Below, piece by piece: positions 63,656-64,000 of a stretch of DNA of 64,000 nucleotides. The translations under genes were made by a program, and so were the position numbers. Within the stretch, counting starts at the first letter, position 1, and each line of letters begins with the position of its first letter. The notes under the pieces are model-generated. The model searched no databases. It was not told the origin of the DNA and was given only the letters and a program-made list of their open reading frames with translations. Origin of the DNA: Prillingera fragicola (lineage: Eukaryota; Basidiomycota; Tremellomycetes; Trichosporonales; Trichosporonaceae); contig BEDY01000010.1 of NCBI GenBank assembly GCA_002335605.1, positions 62,001 to 126,000 on the forward strand, written 5' to 3'.

Positions 63656-64000
63656 ATGACTCTGACACGGGAGATCCCCTCCTCTACAACCCCAGCTCAA
63701 CCACCCACCCTCTCAGCGAAAGGCAAAGCCTCACTCGACGCCCTCCTCGCCACCAAGCTCGCCGAGAAACGCACGCCGGCAATCTACTTTGGAGCGACGA
63801 CAAAGGATGAAGAGCTCTACTTTGAGTACGGCGGAGACAGGGTGTATGGCGAGCCTGAAAAGGGGCCTGTTGACGAGGATACGAGTGAGTTTTGCCACGG
63901 CGGAGCGAGCTGACGGCAGTCCTGCACTACTACTCGATGACCAAGCTCGTGACTGTCACGGCGCTCCTCCAGCTCGTCGACCGCGGTCTCGTCTCCCTCA
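63656..64000 (+). CDS. beta-lactamase-family serine hydrolase (5' part, runs off the window)
   Basis: Starts at ATG 63656. Exon 1 is 63656-63884; a 35-nt GT-AG intron leads to exon 2 at 63920, which continues past 64000. The spliced frame reads YGEPEKGPVDEDTILHYYSM, then TKLVTVTALLQLVDRGLVSL. The S-x-x-K nucleophile motif (SMTK) followed by a helix with LLQLVDRG is the signature of class C beta-lactamase-like esterases and transesterases (LovD/EstB group). Upstream, KGKASLDALLATKLAEKRTPAIYFGATTKDEEL fits the N-terminal domain. Substrate unknown; the Y-x-N and H-x-G motifs would be outside the window. Confidence 0.8.

Noticed and set aside
1..64000. tRNA and 5S rRNA genes
   Set aside because: I looked for B-box-like GGTTCRANNCC and its complement and for the conserved 5S core by eye; near matches lacked a paired acceptor stem. 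tRNAscan-SE or Infernal would decide.

Overview
The window is nuclear DNA from a filamentous or yeast-like basidiomycete. Protein-coding genes are split by many very short GT-AG introns (34 to about 230 nt, mostly 35-75), coding GC is high, and the gene content fits Tremellomycetes. Trichosporonales (Trichosporon, Apiotrichum, Vanrija and relatives) is my best guess, but that rests on recognition and not on a search. I see no rRNA, no convincing tRNA, no intact transposon and no CRISPR array.

Layout. (1) 1-10.3 kb, catabolic/transport block, all on the minus strand: an intronless CYP53-type benzoate 4-monooxygenase, a two-exon anion:cation symporter (Dal5/Tna1-like MFS) and a six-exon general amino-acid permease, separated by long non-coding gaps. 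(2) 10.35-15.9 kb, gene-poor, followed by one uncertain coiled-coil ORF. (3) 17.3-32.2 kb, a dense housekeeping block with alternating strands and short divergent or convergent spacers: Ess1/Pin1 prolyl isomerase, Sco1 copper chaperone, Bem46-like hydrolase, exosome Rrp40, prefoldin subunit 3, an Sdhaf1-type LYR protein, an Acl4-like TPR chaperone, Cwc15, an acyl-CoA dehydrogenase, a Rax1-like RGS membrane protein and Tim23. Four of these are mitochondrial. (4) 32.2-43 kb, a looser accessory block with three small secreted proteins of ricin-B-lectin type, a protein with eight AT-hooks and a C-terminal zinc-ribbon-like motif, and an unknown ORF. (5) 43.2-52.7 kb: the large intronless SSD1 gene (RNB-family translational repressor), an F-box-like protein and a three-RRM Pub1/TIA1-type RNA-binding protein, all on the minus strand. 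(6) 52.7-64 kb: a long gap containing a striking nested inverted repeat, then an intronless pirin, a four-TM MARVEL/Sur7-like protein, a CFEM-type secreted protein and the 5' part of a beta-lactamase-family serine hydrolase that runs off the edge.

Functional links. SSD1 and the Pub1-like protein are both post-transcriptional regulators, and SSD1 carries several Cbk1/NDR-kinase consensus sites. The CYP53 gene and the organic-anion transporter are plausible partners in aromatic-acid handling. The secreted lectin-like and CFEM genes look like surface or extracellular functions driven by TATA-containing promoters. Exon boundaries were set by hand from splice signals, reading-frame continuity and conserved motifs.
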